8,747 nucleotides of DNA from NCBI GenBank assembly GCA_017648525.1, contig JAGCIP010000197.1:1-8747 (forward strand), written 5' to 3'. A program made the translations under genes and the position numbers. Numbering within the stretch: position 1 is the first letter of the stretch; each line of letters begins with the position of its first letter. The DNA is from Clostridia bacterium (GTDB lineage Bacteria > Bacillota > Clostridia > Christensenellales > Borkfalkiaceae). Positions 1-7,229 of this stretch are shown here, in pieces. The notes below the pieces were generated by a model. The model saw nothing but the letters and a program-made list of their open reading frames with translations. It did no database searches and was not told the origin of the DNA.

Positions 1-1
1 A

Positions 2-1018
2 TACTTAATTGAAAATTTTGATGAAAACGATTATGACGTTATTACTGAAAAACTTTCGAAAATACCAGGAATACATACCTATAGTAGAGCGCTTGTCGTT
101 GATAGCGAATTTGAGAAGATTTTTGAAGCATCAAGTTTACTTTGTGATGAAAAATACGGTACGTTTAAGGTTGTTGTTAACCGTGCCGATAAAACCTTTC
201 AGCCAAACTCAATGCAAACGGCAATGTTGCTTGGCGGTAGGTTGTTAGAAAAGTTTGGTGCTAAAATAAAAGTAGACGTTAAAAATCCCAACTTTACAGT
301 TTACGTTGATATTAGAGAAGACGGTAAAACTTTCGTTTATACAGACGTTGTGCATTGCATTAGTGGTATGCCCGTTGGCTCTGCTGGTAAAGGCATGCTT
401 TTGATATCAGGCGGTATTGATAGCCCTGTGGCGGGTTATATGACTTGTAAGCGAGGAATGAAGCTTAATTGTATACATTTCCACAGTTTTCCTTATACCG
501 GTGAAGCAGCAAAAGAAAAAGTTATTGAACTTGCAAGACGTGTTGGTGAATATAACGGGGGTATGAACTTGTACGTGGTTTCATTCACACATATACAAGA
601 AGCCATACATAAGCATTGTCCAGAAGAATTTATGATAACGCTTATGCGCCGTTTCATGATGAGAATTGCCGAAAGACTTGCAATTCAACAAGGTGACCAA
701 GCAATTATAACAGGGGAAAGTTTAGGACAGGTTGCTAGCCAAACCATTGAAAGTATTACTTCTTCCAATTCAGTTGTTACTATGCCTGTTTTACGTCCGC
801 TCATCGCTTTTGACAAGATTGATATTATTGAAATTTCAAGAAAAATAGACACGTATGAAACATCAATATTGCCTTATGAAGATTGCTGTACGGTCTTTTT
901 GCCAAAATTCCCAGCAATTAAGCCTAATTTAGAAAAGGTTATTAAAGCTGAGAGTAAGTTAGATATTGAGGGGCTTATTCAAGAGGCTTTCTTAAAGATA
1001 GAAAAATACGTTCTATAA
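2..1018 (+). CDS. thiI: ThiI, tRNA 4-thiouridine synthase (5'-truncated by window edge)
   Basis: ThiI adenylates U8 of tRNA and transfers sulfur to make 4-thiouridine; in some bacteria it also feeds thiamine thiazole synthesis. It is cytoplasmic. The reading frame is open from the left edge, so the true start lies outside; 338 residues are visible, and roughly 55-60 N-terminal residues are probably missing compared with rhodanese-less family members. In order I see the end of the N-terminal ferredoxin-like domain (about 1-35 of the fragment), a THUMP domain (about 36-118, with 'FKVVVNRADKTF' and 'VDVKNP'), then the PP-loop ATP pyrophosphatase domain with SGGIDSP at 136-142 and GESLGQVASQT at 238-248. 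The 'EDCC' pair (Cys295-Cys296) sits where the family has its conserved cysteine. The protein ends without the C-terminal rhodanese domain of E. coli ThiI, as is usual in Firmicutes, so the sulfur donor is probably a dedicated cysteine desulfurase (inference). The ATG at 212 is internal to THUMP and is not the start. The stop overlaps the convergent PBP gene. Confidence 0.96.
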   Translation, partial: YLIENFDENDYDVITEKLSKIPGIHTYSRALVVDSEFEKIFEASSLLCDEKYGTFKVVVNRADKTFQPNSMQTAMLLGGRLLEKFGAKIKVDVKNPNFTVYVDIREDGKTFVYTDVVHCISGMPVGSAGKGMLLISGGIDSPVAGYMTCKRGMKLNCIHFHSFPYTGEAAKEKVIELARRVGEYNGGMNLYVVSFTHIQEAIHKHCPEEFMITLMRRFMMRIAERLAIQQGDQAIITGESLGQVASQTIESITSSNSVVTMPVLRPLIAFDKIDIIEISRKIDTYETSILPYEDCCTVFLPKFPAIKPNLEKVIKAESKLDIEGLIQEAFLKIEKYVL

Positions 1019-3211
1019 ATTTTCTAACCACCAATCGCCGAGTTCTATGCTCGGCGTTTTTATTTTTCCTAAAACAATTTCTTCGCCGTAAAAAATTTCT
1101 TTTCCGTTATCAAAATAGGGTATAGCCGTAAATTCATATTTATTATTTGGCAATAACCTTTCCTTGTACGCTTTTTTATCAATAGCAGTTTTACTATCAA
1201 AAACTTGCATTTTTTTATCGTTTATTGTCTTAAAAATTTTAATATCAAAATATTCTGTCTGACATAAATATACTATAAATTCATTTTGATTTACTGTGGT
1301 TTTTGGCTTTTCTAAATTTGGTTTTGAAAATCTTGTAGACTTCGTTTTAGGAATGGATTCATTTCTAAATATTCCGCTTATTGTAAATCTTTCCGGTGCG
1401 TTTTCGTCGGCTAAAACAAGGTTGTGGTCGTTTTCGTAAGCAAACCTATCTATTTTTACTTCAACAACATTTTCTGGCTTTGTAATATTGCTAGACGTGT
1501 TGTTTTTATATATTTCACTAAGCAAATTGCCTGCTATAATAGTTGGCAATCCGCCACCTGTTAAAGTGTTTGTTGCTTGTTCTTTCTCTTTTACGCCAAC
1601 CCAAACAGCAACCACGTAATCTCCCGTATAAGAAATACAATATGAATCTGTATTCCCGTTTTTGTCGCCAACTGTTCCTGTTTTGGCGTAAACGTCAAAG
1701 TCTAAATATGACAATTTTTTAGCCGTGCCATTTGTTACAACGCTTTTAAGCATATCGTTCATTATATAAACTACGTCATCGTCAAAAATCTTGGTGCTTT
1801 TACGTTTAATACCTGATAATTTCCCGTATGATTTTATGCAACTTGTTGGAGTGTAATTGCCGTTATTTATAAACAAGTTATAAGCACCCGCAAGTTGAGT
1901 TAAGGTTGCGCCTTTTTCGGTTGCACCTAATGCGATAACTAAAAAATTATCATTATTAGTAAGTTGAATATCGGTTTTGTTAAGGTATTTTTTTGCTTTT
2001 TCTATCGTTAATGAGTTTAACAACTTTACAGCGCAAACGTTAGAACTCTTAGATATTGAATCTTTAACTGAAAGGTAACCATAATATTTATCTGTGTAAT
2101 TTGACGGGCAATATCCATTAAAATCAGTCTTTTCGTCTAGCAAGGGAGTCATTTCAGACACCAAGTTTTCCTGTATTGCCGGGGCATAAACAAGTAATGG
2201 CTTGATTGTTGAGCCGATTTGCCTGTATCTTTCTCCGCAACTTGAATAATATGATATCACGTCGCCAAATTTATTAGTTATCACCACGGTTTTATCAAAA
2301 TTATCGTCAAAATCTTGAAACGTATTCTCCAAAACGCATTGTATTTTTGGGTCATAATAGGTGTAAACGTCTTTTGTCGTGGAGTATGGTGTAGCATTTA
2401 CTATATTGCTATATTCCTTATTTGCAAGATAGAAGTAATCAAACTTTGTTTCATTTGTATTTGTTTTAAAATTCAACACTTCTTTTAATGCATTTTCATA
2501 TTCAAGTTTGCTCAAGTATTCTTGTAAATACATTTCCTTTAGGACTAAATTTTTTCGAGAATTAAATTTATCAAAATTGTTTAACGGCGAGTAATTTGAT
2601 GGTGCCTTAATCATTCCTGCAAGACCAGCGCTTTCAGCTATTGTCAATTCACTTGCCTTTTTACCAAAATAATGATTTGAAGCGTTTGAAATTCCATAAC
2701 AATTATCGCCAAAATAAATTGTATTTAAATATTTTTCTAATATTTCATCTTTTGTAAAGTTTTTCTCTAGTTCTTTTGCTAATTTTAATTCAGCAAACTT
2801 TCGCTTGATGGTTTTTTCACTCGAAAGGTGAGTGTTTTTTATTAATTGTTGCGAAATTGTTGACGCTCCTTCTTTATAAGAACGACTTAAAAGGTTGTTT
2901 TTGACTGCACGTAAAACACCCTTATAATCAACACCGTTATGAGAATAAAAGCGCTTATCTTCTATTGAGATAAAAGCATTTTTAGTGTAATCATTTATTT
3001 CGTTAAAATCAACCACGTTTTGCCCGTTTGATTTTTCTAAGATTAAATTGCCGTTAACGTCATAATAATTAACCGTTCTGGTTAAATCTACGAGCTTGTT
3101 TTTGTCAAGTTTGTATTCGCTTAATGAAATATTTAAGAGTAAAAACACACTAAAAACGACTAATATTAGCAAGCATAGGATTAATAAACTTATTTTTAAG
3201 ATTTTTTTCAT
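1013..3211 (-). CDS. Class A penicillin-binding protein (bifunctional transglycosylase/transpeptidase)
   Basis: This membrane-anchored enzyme polymerises lipid II into glycan strands and cross-links their peptides on the outer face of the membrane. The 732-residue protein starts with MKK and one hydrophobic segment (about 4-28), a signal anchor with no cleavage site that I can see. The GT51 transglycosylase domain (about 55-230) has all its motifs: EDKRFYSHNG with catalytic Glu84 (84-93), GASTISQQL (115-123), the RK..E motif around Glu141, and KDEILEKYLN (154-163). The transpeptidase domain (about 280-570) has Ser334 in STIK (334-337), SSN (389-391) and KTGT (510-513), so both activities look intact. 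The tail (about 605-732) has a proline/lysine-rich linker and a possible fibronectin-III-like fold. The ATG at 3209-3211 directly precedes the charged, hydrophobic anchor; no Shine-Dalgarno sequence is visible before it. It is transcribed alone, convergent with thiI (6-base overlap) and divergent from miaB. Which named PBP (PonA/PBP1 type) it corresponds to cannot be decided here. Confidence 0.95.
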   Translation of the reverse strand: MKKILKISLLILCLLILVVFSVFLLLNISLSEYKLDKNKLVDLTRTVNYYDVNGNLILEKSNGQNVVDFNEINDYTKNAFISIEDKRFYSHNGVDYKGVLRAVKNNLLSRSYKEGASTISQQLIKNTHLSSEKTIKRKFAELKLAKELEKNFTKDEILEKYLNTIYFGDNCYGISNASNHYFGKKASELTIAESAGLAGMIKAPSNYSPLNNFDKFNSRKNLVLKEMYLQEYLSKLEYENALKEVLNFKTNTNETKFDYFYLANKEYSNIVNATPYSTTKDVYTYYDPKIQCVLENTFQDFDDNFDKTVVITNKFGDVISYYSSCGERYRQIGSTIKPLLVYAPAIQENLVSEMTPLLDEKTDFNGYCPSNYTDKYYGYLSVKDSISKSSNVCAVKLLNSLTIEKAKKYLNKTDIQLTNNDNFLVIALGATEKGATLTQLAGAYNLFINNGNYTPTSCIKSYGKLSGIKRKSTKIFDDDVVYIMNDMLKSVVTNGTAKKLSYLDFDVYAKTGTVGDKNGNTDSYCISYTGDYVVAVWVGVKEKEQATNTLTGGGLPTIIAGNLLSEIYKNNTSSNITKPENVVEVKIDRFAYENDHNLVLADENAPERFTISGIFRNESIPKTKSTRFSKPNLEKPKTTVNQNEFIVYLCQTEYFDIKIFKTINDKKMQVFDSKTAIDKKAYKERLLPNNKYEFTAIPYFDNGKEIFYGEEIVLGKIKTPSIELGDWWLENL
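1036..1067 (+). terminator. Rho-independent terminator of thiI, embedded in the PBP gene
   Basis: A perfect 7-bp stem, CGCCGAG (1036-1042) and CTCGGCG (1050-1056), encloses a 7-base loop and is followed at once by TTTTTATTTTT (1057-1067). It lies 17 bases after the thiI stop, in the right orientation to end thiI transcription. On the minus strand the hairpin is not followed by a T-run, so it should act in one direction only. The same bases encode residues near the PBP C-terminus (T-P-S-I-E-L-G). Confidence 0.9.
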
Positions 3212-3234
3212 ACGAAATTAGTATGCAAAATAAA

Positions 3235-3269
3235 ATAATATCTTATGCTTTATCGTTAATAATTGACAA
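3235..3269 (-). promoter_or_regulatory. Candidate promoter for the PBP gene (weak)
   Basis: On the minus strand, TTGTCA (3269-3264, 5 of 6 to consensus) is followed after 18 bases by TAAGAT (3245-3240, 4 of 6). Alternatively TATTAT (3240-3235, 5 of 6) could be the -10, but then no good -35 lies at the right distance. Either choice gives a short leader of about 15-25 bases. The region is so AT-rich that chance matches are likely. Confidence 0.3.
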
Positions 3270-3291
3270 AATTTTTGAAATAGTTTATGAT
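3263..3291 (+). promoter_or_regulatory. Sigma-A type promoter of the miaB-mutS-mutL operon
   Basis: A perfect -35 TTGACA (3263-3268) and a 5-of-6 -10 TATGAT (3286-3291) are separated by the ideal 17 bases. The expected start point is about 7 bases after the -10, at T3298 or A3299, which is the A of an in-frame miaB ATG. It is the only strong promoter I see ahead of the operon. The -10 overlaps another upstream in-frame ATG (3287), so that ATG could not lie on this transcript. Confidence 0.75.
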
Positions 3292-3298
3292 ATTAACT

Positions 3299-4636
3299 AT
3301 GAGTAGTAATTTAAAGAAATATTTTATAATAACTTACGGTTGCCAAATGAACTTGCATGAATCTGAAAAGATTGCAGGTATTTTGTCTTCTATGGGGTAT
3401 CAGTCAACAAATAATGAAAATGATGCCGACGTTATAGTTTTTAACACTTGTTGTATTAGAGAAAATGCGGAAGATAGGGCTGAAGGCAATATTGGAGCAC
3501 TTAAAAAACTCAAGAGAACAAACAAAGACTTGATAATTGCCGTTGGCGGTTGCATGACACAGCAAAAAGGACAAGCTGAAGAGTTAAAATCAAAGTTTCC
3601 GTTTATTGATATTATTTTTGGAACTCATAATCTTGAAGATTTTAAGTCGCTATTTTTACAAAAGATAAGTGGTAAAAAGAAAATCATTGCCGTAGAAGAG
3701 AAAGAAGGTCCTGTAAAAGAAGGTACTCCAACCACAAGGACTAGCTTTCCAAATGCCTGGGTGAATATTACTTACGGTTGTAATAATTTCTGCACGTACT
3801 GCATTGTTCCTTACGTTAGGGGCAGGGAGCGTAGTAGAAAGATGCAAGACGTTATAAACGAGTGTAAACAGTTGATTAAAGATGGGTATAAGGAAATCAC
3901 CCTTCTTGGTCAGAACGTTAATTCATATGGCAACGATATAGACGACGAGAATACAAATTTTGCAAATTTAATAACTGAAATTTCTAAACTTGACGGTAAT
4001 TTTAGGTTAAGATTTATGACTAATCACCCAAAAGATTTCAACCTACCATTGATTAAGGCTATAAGTTCTAGTAGCAAGGTTTGCAAGTCTGTTCATTTGC
4101 CTGTGCAAGCAGGTTCAAATAGAATTCTTAAACTTATGAATAGGCGCTACACGAGGGAAGATTATCTCGAAAAAGTTAAAACTTTACGTGAGTATATACC
4201 CGATATTGCAATCACGACTGACATTATGGTTGGTTTTCCAACCGAAACGGAAGAAGATTTTAACGATACCGTTGATTTAGTCAATAGAGTTGGTTTTTCC
4301 GGCGCATTTACTTTTATTTATTCAAGGCGTTCTGGCACGCCAGCCGCTACAATGGACGGACAAATAGATGAAGAAGTTTCTAAAAAGCGCATTATGAAGT
4401 TGATTGATTTGCAAAATTCAATCAACAGAGAACAATCTAAAGAATATCTCAATAAAACTATTGAAATTCTATGTGAGGGTTATGACGAAAAGAAAGGGGC
4501 GTATTTAGGTCGTGATACTTATGGTCGAATGGCTTATTTTACTTCCCCAGTCGACATTGTTGGGCAATTTGTAAGCGTTAAAATTATAAAAACGGGCGGT
4601 ATTTCCTTGATAGGAGAAATCGTTAACGATAAATAG
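3299..4636 (+). CDS. miaB: MiaB, tRNA-2-methylthio-N6-isopentenyladenosine synthase
   Basis: MiaB is a cytoplasmic radical-SAM enzyme that adds a methylthio group to C2 of i6A37 in tRNAs reading UNN codons. From the start used here the protein has 445 residues, a normal length. The N-terminal methylthiotransferase domain has the three cysteines for the auxiliary [4Fe-4S] cluster: Cys15 in TYGCQMN, Cys51 in NTCCIREN and Cys85 in GGCMTQQ. The radical-SAM domain has Cys161-x3-Cys165-x2-Cys168 in a 'CNNFCTYCIVPYVRGRERS' context, which distinguishes MiaB from RimO and MtaB. A TRAM domain follows (about 382-445). Two in-frame ATGs are possible, at 3287 and 3299. I chose 3299 because the strong promoter's -10 overlaps 3287 and its start point falls on 3299; neither has a Shine-Dalgarno sequence. 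If 3287 is used, four residues (MILT) are added. It is the first gene of the operon and ends 10 bases before mutS. In related bacteria miaA often lies further downstream (family knowledge, not seen here). Confidence 0.96.
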   Translation: MSSNLKKYFIITYGCQMNLHESEKIAGILSSMGYQSTNNENDADVIVFNTCCIRENAEDRAEGNIGALKKLKRTNKDLIIAVGGCMTQQKGQAEELKSKFPFIDIIFGTHNLEDFKSLFLQKISGKKKIIAVEEKEGPVKEGTPTTRTSFPNAWVNITYGCNNFCTYCIVPYVRGRERSRKMQDVINECKQLIKDGYKEITLLGQNVNSYGNDIDDENTNFANLITEISKLDGNFRLRFMTNHPKDFNLPLIKAISSSSKVCKSVHLPVQAGSNRILKLMNRRYTREDYLEKVKTLREYIPDIAITTDIMVGFPTETEEDFNDTVDLVNRVGFSGAFTFIYSRRSGTPAATMDGQIDEEVSKKRIMKLIDLQNSINREQSKEYLNKTIEILCEGYDEKKGAYLGRDTYGRMAYFTSPVDIVGQFVSVKIIKTGGISLIGEIVNDK

Positions 4637-4640
4637 GTGA
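4635..4640 (+). promoter_or_regulatory. Ribosome binding site of mutS, overlapping the miaB stop
   Basis: AGGTGA, a 6-base match to the anti-Shine-Dalgarno complement (AAGGAGGTGATC), begins within the miaB TAG stop and ends 6 bases before the mutS ATG at 4647. It fixes the mutS start and suggests re-initiation by ribosomes finishing miaB. Confidence 0.8.
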
Positions 4641-4646
4641 AAAATT

Positions 4647-7229
4647 ATGGCTCTATCGACAATGATGCAACATTATTTGCAAGTCAAAGAAAAATACAAC
4701 GACTGCGTAATTTTTTATAGGTTAGGCGATTTTTACGAGATGTTTTTTGACGACGCAGTAAAAGTTTCCGCAATGTTAGATTTAACCTTGACGGGCAGAG
4801 ATTGCGGGGACGGCAAACGTGCGCCAATGTGTGGCGTGCCTTTTCACGCTGCTGATAACTATATTGCCAAACTTGTTTCTTTGGGCGAAAAGGTTGCTAT
4901 TTGTGAACAATTAAGCACGCCGTCTGGCGGTAAAGAATTAGTAAAAAGAGACGTTGTTAAAATTGTTTCCGCAGGCACGGTTACAAACAACGAACTTATT
5001 GACGATAGAACTAATAATTTTCTAGGCTCTGTTTATATTAATGGGCAAAAGGTTGCATTTTCTTGGGTTGATATTACTACTGGTGAATTTTTTGTTAAGA
5101 ATTTTGTCGGCGAAAATTCTTCAGCGGAATTAGTCGACGTCTTGGTTAAGGTAGCGCCGGTTGAAATTATATGTAACAAATTCGTCGCTGAAACGTTTAT
5201 AGATTTTCCCCTCGTAAAGCATGGTGTTTTGCCAAAGTTTAATCAATATTTAGAAAGCGAATTTAACCCAAATATAGCTAGAGAAAGCCTAGAAAGGCAG
5301 TTTAACACTTTGACTCTTAAGCCGTATAATATAGATGATTGCGAAGAATGTATTTGCTGTGCAGGGGCACTAGTTTCTTATTTAAGGAGCACACAAAAAC
5401 ACGCACTTTGTAATATAAACCACATAAAAAGAGAATCTTCTAGCGAACTAATGATGCTAGACGTAAATGCGATTAGAAACCTAGAGCTTGTAAAGACGTT
5501 GAGAGATGGTAAGCGTTATGGTTCACTTTTATGGTTGCTAGATAAAACTAAGACTAGTATGGGCGCTAGAAAATTACAAAGTTGGATTTTATCTCCGCTT
5601 AACGATATAGCAAAAATAAATTATCGCTTAGACGGCGTTGAGGCGTTTTTCAATAATACTTTGGTTAGGCACGGTTTGACTGATACTTTATCTGCAGTAA
5701 GGGATATAGGAAGATTAACAGGCAAAATTTCAAACGGGAATTTATTGCCTAAAGACTGTGTTTCTTTAAGAAAATCGTTAGAGGTTTTGCCTAATATTAA
5801 GTTCCAATTGTTAGGCATAGAATCGCAAATAATATTAGATTTAACAAATGCTATTTCTGATTTTAGTCAAACCGTAAAATACCTAAGCGAAACTATAGTT
5901 GACGAGCCACCAGCTACTATGAAAGACGGCGATTACATTAAAGAAGGATATTCCGCAGAACTTGATGAATTGCGAAAGTTTAGCAAAAACAGCAAAAAAT
6001 GTATTGCAGAGATTGAAAATAGGGAAAGAGAAAAAACCGGCATCAAAAACCTTAAAATAGGTTATAACCGTGTTTTTGGCTATTTTATTGAAATAACTAA
6101 CTCTTTTAAGGATAAAGTGCCGTTTGATTATCAAAGAAAACAAACTCTAGCAAATGCGGAGCGCTACGTTACCGAAGAACTTAAAGAGTTAGAAGTTAAA
6201 ATTCTTTCTAGTGATGAAAAGGCGTTAAAACTTGAATCGGATATATTCGTTGAGATAAAAAACCACTTAATAGGGAAGATTCCTGAATTAAAGGACCTTT
6301 CAGAATCTATTGCTTGTCTTGATGCGCTTATTTCAATGGCTAGCGTTGCAAAAGATAATTCATACGTTAGACCACAAATTCTTGATTGTGATTGCAAGCT
6401 AAATTTAGTTGAATCTCGCCATCCTGTAGTAGAAGCCTTGTCAAAACAAAGGTTTGTTCCTAACGACTGTTTACTAGATAAAAACGAAAATCGCATGATG
6501 ATTATTACCGGACCAAATATGGCGGGTAAGAGCACGTATATGCGCCAAATAGCATTGATTACCTTAATGGCGCACGTCGGGTCTTTCGTGCCAGCCAAAT
6601 GGGCGGAAATTCCGCTTACCGACAAGATTTTTACAAGAGTTGGGGCAAGTGATAATTTAATATCAGACCAAAGTACGTTTATGGTAGAAATGACGGAAGT
6701 TGCAAATATATTAAACAATGCGACCGAAAATAGTTTAATTATTTTAGATGAAATAGGGCGTGGCACGAGTACCTATGACGGGTTAAGCATTGCTTGGTCG
6801 GTGGTTGAGTATATTACAAAAAATCTAAATGCTAAAACAATGTTTGCAACTCACTATCACGAATTGACCGAACTTGAAGGAAAGTTGGACGGTGTAAAAA
6901 ATTATAAAATTACCGTTAAGGAATTGCAGGGTAGTATAATATTTTTAAGAAAGATTATGCGTGGTGGAGCAAACCGCAGTTTTGGTATAGAAGTTGCGGA
7001 ATTAGCCGGCGTAAATCAATCTGTAACTGAACGTGCCAAATCGATATTAAAACAACTTGAAAACAACCCTGCAAAGTATAAAGAACAAGGCACGGGTAAA
7101 AAGAAAACCACTTATCAATTAAGTGAAACTGAAAGAATTATAAAAGATTTAGACGTTAACAATTTATCTCCTATGCAAGCGTTTGCTATTTTAACCGATT
7201 TGCAAGAGAAAGTTAAAGGTGATATTTAA
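4647..7229 (+). CDS. mutS: MutS, DNA mismatch recognition ATPase
   Basis: MutS scans newly replicated DNA, binds mispairs and small loops, and on ATP binding becomes a sliding clamp that recruits MutL. The protein has 860 residues, normal for MutS1. The N-terminal mismatch-binding domain (about 1-115) has the Phe29-Tyr30-Glu31 reader motif in GDFYEMF, so this is MutS1, not MutS2. Connector, lever/core and clamp domains fill about 120-550. The ATPase domain has Walker A GPNMAGKST (622-630), STFMVEM (676-682), Walker B with Asp701-Glu702 in LDEIGRGTSTYDG, and ATHYHEL around His736. The C-terminal helices end with SPMQAF (841-846). Two oddities: the normally invariant Gly in the 'SGxSTFM' signature loop is Asp674, and the position where Bacillus MutS has a QLSLF sliding-clamp motif reads QLSE (824-827). 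The start is supported by AGGTGA at 6-base spacing and the usual 'LSxMMQxYL' opening. It lies 10 bases after miaB and overlaps mutL by one base. Confidence 0.98.
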   Translation: MALSTMMQHYLQVKEKYNDCVIFYRLGDFYEMFFDDAVKVSAMLDLTLTGRDCGDGKRAPMCGVPFHAADNYIAKLVSLGEKVAICEQLSTPSGGKELVKRDVVKIVSAGTVTNNELIDDRTNNFLGSVYINGQKVAFSWVDITTGEFFVKNFVGENSSAELVDVLVKVAPVEIICNKFVAETFIDFPLVKHGVLPKFNQYLESEFNPNIARESLERQFNTLTLKPYNIDDCEECICCAGALVSYLRSTQKHALCNINHIKRESSSELMMLDVNAIRNLELVKTLRDGKRYGSLLWLLDKTKTSMGARKLQSWILSPLNDIAKINYRLDGVEAFFNNTLVRHGLTDTLSAVRDIGRLTGKISNGNLLPKDCVSLRKSLEVLPNIKFQLLGIESQIILDLTNAISDFSQTVKYLSETIVDEPPATMKDGDYIKEGYSAELDELRKFSKNSKKCIAEIENREREKTGIKNLKIGYNRVFGYFIEITNSFKDKVPFDYQRKQTLANAERYVTEELKELEVKILSSDEKALKLESDIFVEIKNHLIGKIPELKDLSESIACLDALISMASVAKDNSYVRPQILDCDCKLNLVESRHPVVEALSKQRFVPNDCLLDKNENRMMIITGPNMAGKSTYMRQIALITLMAHVGSFVPAKWAEIPLTDKIFTRVGASDNLISDQSTFMVEMTEVANILNNATENSLIILDEIGRGTSTYDGLSIAWSVVEYITKNLNAKTMFATHYHELTELEGKLDGVKNYKITVKELQGSIIFLRKIMRGGANRSFGIEVAELAGVNQSVTERAKSILKQLENNPAKYKEQGTGKKKTTYQLSETERIIKDLDVNNLSPMQAFAILTDLQEKVKGDI
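7217..7222 (+). promoter_or_regulatory. Ribosome binding site of mutL, inside the end of mutS
   Basis: AGGTGA, within AAAGGTGAT, lies 6 bases before the mutL ATG at 7229, the same sequence and spacing as for mutS. It encodes part of the 'KGD' near the MutS C-terminus. With the TAATG stop-start overlap it indicates translational coupling of mutS and mutL. Confidence 0.8.

Noticed and set aside
212..214. An ATG that would make thiI start here, suggesting a shortened or frameshifted gene.
   Set aside because: The frame continues upstream to the window edge and encodes recognisable THUMP and ferredoxin-like sequence, so thiI is only cut by the window.
9..248. An open frame of 79 codons at the left edge on the + strand.
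   Set aside because: It overlaps the true thiI frame, which runs open from position 2; its product is lysine-rich shadow sequence with no recognisable domain.
940..1012. Search for a PBP terminator on the minus strand inside the 3' end of thiI.
   Set aside because: I found no stable stem followed by a T-run in that direction.
3287..3289. Upstream ATG as the miaB start.
   Set aside because: It overlaps the -10 of the only strong promoter, has no Shine-Dalgarno sequence, and adds only four non-conserved residues. It remains possible if transcription starts further upstream.
3656..3847. A short minus-strand open frame inside miaB; similar ones lie at 5621-5818, 5883-6143, 7363-7569, 7600-7809 and 8281-8475.
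   Set aside because: All are opposite well-supported genes, have no visible ribosome binding site or domain, and are antisense shadows.
6164..6766. A 200-codon open frame on the minus strand within mutS.
   Set aside because: It is the antisense of the conserved MutS ATPase region; its length comes from few stops opposite constrained codons, and the product matches nothing I know.
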